Assembly: GCA_023213315.1 (NCBI GenBank)
Contig: JAKCPI010012695.1
Coordinates: forward strand, 62,001-126,000
Direction: 5' to 3'
Origin: Euborellia annulipes
Lineage: Eukaryota > Arthropoda > Insecta > Dermaptera > Anisolabididae
Length of the DNA: 64,000 bases
The first letter of the stretch is position 1. Each line of letters begins with the position of its first letter. The notes below the pieces were generated by a model. That model searched no databases. It was not told where the DNA came from and saw only the letters and a list, made by a program, of their open reading frames with translations. Both the position numbers and the translations under genes were made by a program. Shown here piece after piece: positions 61,022-64,000 of the stretch.

Positions 61022-61475
61022 AAATTTAAGGAAGCTTGTAAATCTACAATGTTTAGACAAATCTATTAGAGGCTTAAATCCTCGGTGGCTAGGTCCAAAC
61101 AAATGCAAATTTATAATTCAAAAATTTGTAACGATTCCAAATACATATAGGGATGGACAAAAGAGAAATTTATTAACGATTAGAGGCTTAAATCCTCGGT
61201 GGCTAGGTCCAAACAAATGCAAATTTATAATATAAAAATTTTTAATGTTTCCAATTACATACAAGTATGGACAAAAAAGAAATTTATTAACGATTAGAGT
61301 TACATGTCCTCGGTGGCTATGTCCAAACAAATGCAAATTTATTATACAAAAATTCTTAATGATTCCAATTACATACAAGAATGAACAAAAGAGAAATTTA
61401 TTAACGATTAGAGGTACAGGTCCTCATTGGCTATGTCCAAACAAATGCAAATTTATTATTAAAAAATTCACAGCA
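61022..61475 (+). repeat. Tandem repeat, 114-bp (38-codon) period, about four units
   Basis: ATTAGAG begins units at 61065, 61179, 61293 and 61407, exactly 114 bp apart. Since 114 is a multiple of three, both strands show repeated reading frames; on + the repeated peptide contains PRWLGPNKCKFIIQKF, interrupted by a TAA between units two and three. No start or splice context supports translation. It lies just past the CLCA stop and may be in the 3' UTR. Confidence 0.92.
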
Positions 61476-61709
61476 ATCAGTCAGATCCGTGCACTAATCT
61501 GATGATCCGATGCGGCTGCTGCAAAAGGATTAGCGATCCTTTGAAAAAGAATCCCTTTTCCGATCCGCAAATCCAGATCCGAAGTTTATAATAAAATTGC
61601 CGAATTGCATATTATTAGATTGAGAAGATTGTTAATATTTATTTGCCGTCAATTTCGTGAATCAATGACGAAATTGGGGGTAAATTTAAATTATTGACCC
61701 TGCACGGTC

Positions 61710-61742
61710 CTGAAGAAGGAGTCGTTAGTATTCCAAAACGTT
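61710..61742 (+). repeat. Degenerate CTGAAGA...AAAACG motif
   Basis: CTGAAGA, a weak GGA/TCC stem and CAAAACGTTG resemble the motif at 43685-43720, with GAAA changed to AAAA. Confidence 0.35.
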
Positions 61743-62330
61743 GATCTAAATAAATTGGCCTGATAATTATTATCTCCTAGTATAATTATTAACAACTTTC
61801 TCAATCGTATTGTTCACCAGGTCATTCCCTAACTTCATCCATATTTTTTACACTTTTGGGTGAAAGAGTTTTAAAAAATTCAGGATTGTTAATCCTTCGA
61901 AAAGGATCCAGATAAATTTGATCTAAATTCTTAAATCCAGATCTAAGATCCTCTCAAAACAAAGACCCTGGATCGTCCATCCCTGATTACGTAAGATAAG
62001 AGATCTCGTTCGCTCTTTCATTTTCTACAAAGATCCTCCATGGATGATTCATTACTTATCGATGTTATTTTAGGCTATCAAACTAAAGATTTATAAATAA
62101 TTCACTAATCAAAGAATCTCAAACAAAAAGAATAGATATTTTTTATAGCAGAAACTAAGTACAAAAAAAAAAAAAAAAAAAAACGATCGTCTCTGAGATG
62201 TTAAAAAATCATTCATTGAATAAATGAGACTGAATAAATATAAAGAGATCGGAATACAGTCAATTCTAAGAATGTGTAAATGAGGAGAATTTAAGGTGAA
62301 AAAGTCTCTAATAAAAATATTTTTATTCTT

Positions 62331-62544
62331 TTAAATAAATTTTACAAACGTATAATTCATTTTATACACTTTGATGCTTGAAAAAAAAAAATTGCTTCGG
62401 CCGGGAACCGAACCCGGATCATTCAATTTACCACCATGTACATATTCATATTGGAGGAACTGGGTTCGATACCCGGTTGAAGCAATTTTTTTTTCAACCA
62501 TCAAAGTGTATAAAATGAATTATACGTTTGTAAAATTTATTTAA
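62331..62544. repeat. Palindrome with tRNA T-arm/B-box-like sequence in both arms
   Basis: The arms 62331-62417 and 62460-62544 pair almost throughout. The right arm has GGGTTCGATACCC with TTGAAGCAA following, and the left arm, on the - strand, has CGGGTTCGGTTCCCG with CCGAAGCAA. These look like the 3' halves of tRNA genes (T arm plus acceptor strand) with a T-tract after each. No D arm or anticodon arm fits, so it is not a tRNA gene; a tRNA-derived SINE or MITE is more likely. Confidence 0.75.
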
Positions 62545-62714
62545 TATTGTGGGACACACTTCTTTATTTTTCCAGCTTGTTCAAATAATGAAAATGAATT
62601 TAATTCAGAATGTATGTGAGTGTGTATTATAAAAAAAAAAAAGAACTGACTGTAATGTAAATGTCAATAGATAGATAAAAATAATATTTTCATATTGTTA
62701 ATTTTAGGTCTTAT

Positions 62715-62796
62715 CGATCCGGCGTGTCCGGCGCATGCGTAGTGGGGAAGATCACATAACCTTTTTCTTAATGCGCATGCGCCGACCGCCTGATCG
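62715..62796. promoter_or_regulatory. Inverted pair of NRF-1-like GCGCATGCG boxes
   Basis: GCGCATGCGT (62731-62740) and TGCGCATGCGC (62772-62782) match the NRF-1 consensus YGCGCATGCGCR. Flanking CGATCCGGCG and its near-complement CGCCTGATCG make the whole block an imperfect inverted repeat, so it could equally be a small hairpin element. It is the only strongly CpG-rich stretch downstream of the gene. Confidence 0.45.
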
Positions 62797-63850
62797 AACA
62801 GGCCTTGTAACAAACGAGTCGCATGTAGAGAATTAAAAAAATAAAATGTATATAGAATTTCTAGTCAAGAAATTTGTGGAACATCTTAAGGGTTTGTTCT
62901 TTTTTATCAGCAATTTAAAAAAAAAATCTTTACTGTAATAATTAATTTTATTTTTTTTTTTGGAAACAGGAATTTTATTTTCTAACTAGAATTTAGTTGG
63001 TATTAAATATGCAAGCCATTTTTGGCCAGCAAATTAATCTCAATATATAAGAACCAGAGAGTTGGCAAGATTTATCCCGCCGATTTTTACACGGTTTTAT
63101 ACATGGATAAAACTACAAAAAAATGTAAAAAACCACCAAAAGAAAAAAAAACAGGTTAAAAAATAAATGAATTTATTATATTTGAATATTCGAGTTTGCG
63201 CATTCGCATTCAAGTTTTATACATCCGCCATAGTTTTATCAGCGATTTTTTCTTGTATAGAACTACAAAATCATGTATAAAACCCAACTCTGATTGAGAA
63301 AGGGCTGACTGAAAGTGTCTGCCTGCCATCTATTGTTATCTGAATTAACTAAGAGAGAGTAGGAGGGAAAAAAATAGAACCAACGCTATCTAGCGACATT
63401 TGAAATCACTAAAAACTTTATGTAAACAGATGACGTCACTTCATTGTAAAAAGAACACTTCTGTATATAAAGAACAAACCTTTTCTCATTAAAAAAATGT
63501 ATAAATTGTCTCTTATTCAATTCTTGCATGTATTATTGTATTTTAATTTGTAAATAAGACAATTCCCCCAAAGAGTATTTATTATTATTCACTTTTTAAT
63601 ATAAATTTCAAATACTTAGATTTAATTTCTTCTTTGTATATATACATATAGGCCTATAAATAATTTATTTTTTAATGACATTCAATATTATTTTTATTTT
63701 ATTTTTTAGCCATAATATAAATAATAATAATTTGAATATTGTAAATACGTATATAAATATAATATAATAATTAATAAAACTACTGTCTTAATTTTGTATT
63801 ATTCTATATTCTAAGACAGTGATTGTATTAAGATTATGTTTTTATATTTT

Positions 63851-63856
63851 AATAAA
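63851..63856 (+). terminator. Candidate distal polyadenylation signal
   Basis: AATAAA followed by T- and GT-containing sequence. It is one of several AATAAA words downstream, chosen because it is followed by a T-rich element, and its use is not shown. Confidence 0.3.
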
Positions 63857-64000
63857 GAAAATTTTATGTTTAATTAAAATTATGTCTTTTTATTTCTTAA
63901 TTTTTTTAAGTATGTTTGACTTTTTATTAAAAAAATTAACTCCTGTAGTATTAAATATAAAATATTTGATTAACAACAATTAAAATGCTGTGAAGGCATT

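Larger units (their letters stand above)
60919..64000 (+). other. 3' UTR and downstream flank of the CLCA gene
   Basis: An AATAAA overlaps the stop (60918-60923) and several more occur downstream; the true 3' end cannot be fixed from sequence. The region holds a 114-bp tandem repeat, GATCC-rich transposon-like DNA (about 61490-61990), a 22-base poly-A, a palindrome with tRNA-like arms, NRF-1-like boxes and a pair of 13-bp inverted words GGTTTTATACATG (63093-63105 with 63272-63284). No second gene is recognisable. Confidence 0.65.

Noticed and set aside
61149..61983. A third hAT element between AGGGATGGAC and GTCCATCCCT
   Set aside because: The left end lies within the 114-bp tandem repeat and is explained by it, and the flanking octamers match at only six of eight positions.
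62391..62487. A tRNA gene
   Set aside because: T-arm and acceptor-like ends exist on both strands, but no A box, D arm or anticodon stem can be drawn; better explained as a palindromic tRNA-derived repeat.
1..64000. CRISPR arrays, operons or prokaryotic defence systems
   Set aside because: The tandem repeats have no regular spacer structure, no cas-like genes exist, and the spliced gene shows that this is eukaryotic nuclear DNA.

Overview
The window is eukaryotic nuclear DNA. It is very A+T-rich (by eye about three quarters), full of homopolymers, microsatellites, inverted repeats and small non-autonomous transposons, and carries one clearly recognisable spliced gene on the + strand. Eleven exons with canonical GT-AG introns, whose reading phases fit at every junction, encode a 1141-residue protein of the CLCA family (calcium-activated chloride channel regulator, a secreted or membrane-anchored zincin-like + VWA + FN3 protein). 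The repeat landscape, a very long first intron and a TCAGT initiator-like element fit an invertebrate, most likely an arthropod. That taxon is inference; no species is claimed.

Layout. 1-5950: upstream intergenic DNA with a 57-base poly-G run, a truncated copy of a dispersed repeat (R1), and a long inverted repeat (4955-5784) carrying an hAT-type MITE with an intact 8-bp target duplication. 5958-6236: G+C-rich, G-run-rich putative promoter and 5' leader. 6237-6392: exon 1 (signal peptide). 6393-48200: a 41.8-kb intron 1 with no convincing nested gene but most of the repeats: R1 copies, a 1.49-kb near-perfect palindrome (18397-19884), a swarm of about 40-bp TAGGGGAATTT palindromes, several minisatellites, a nested inverted repeat with AATGGCGTCAT boxes, a second hAT MITE and a hammerhead-core-like hairpin. 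48201-60918: exons 2-11, closely packed. 60919-64000: 3' UTR or flank with a 114-bp (38-codon) tandem repeat, a palindrome with tRNA T-arm/B-box-like sequence in both arms, and a pair of NRF-1-like GCGCATGCG boxes.

The protein is the main biological point. The CLCA metallohydrolase signature HExxHxxxGxxDE is present in alignment as RExxKxxxGxxDE (residues 149-161): both zinc-binding histidines are replaced while the glutamate, glycine and DE are kept. The VWA metal-ion motif DxSxS is ENSKN (296-300). It therefore looks like a catalytically dead, metal-site-lacking CLCA. It also has one transmembrane helix (about 901-927) and a 214-residue cytoplasmic tail rich in Gln and Pro, ending in a class I PDZ-ligand-like VTMV. 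A non-enzymatic, membrane-anchored adaptor or adhesion role is my inference.
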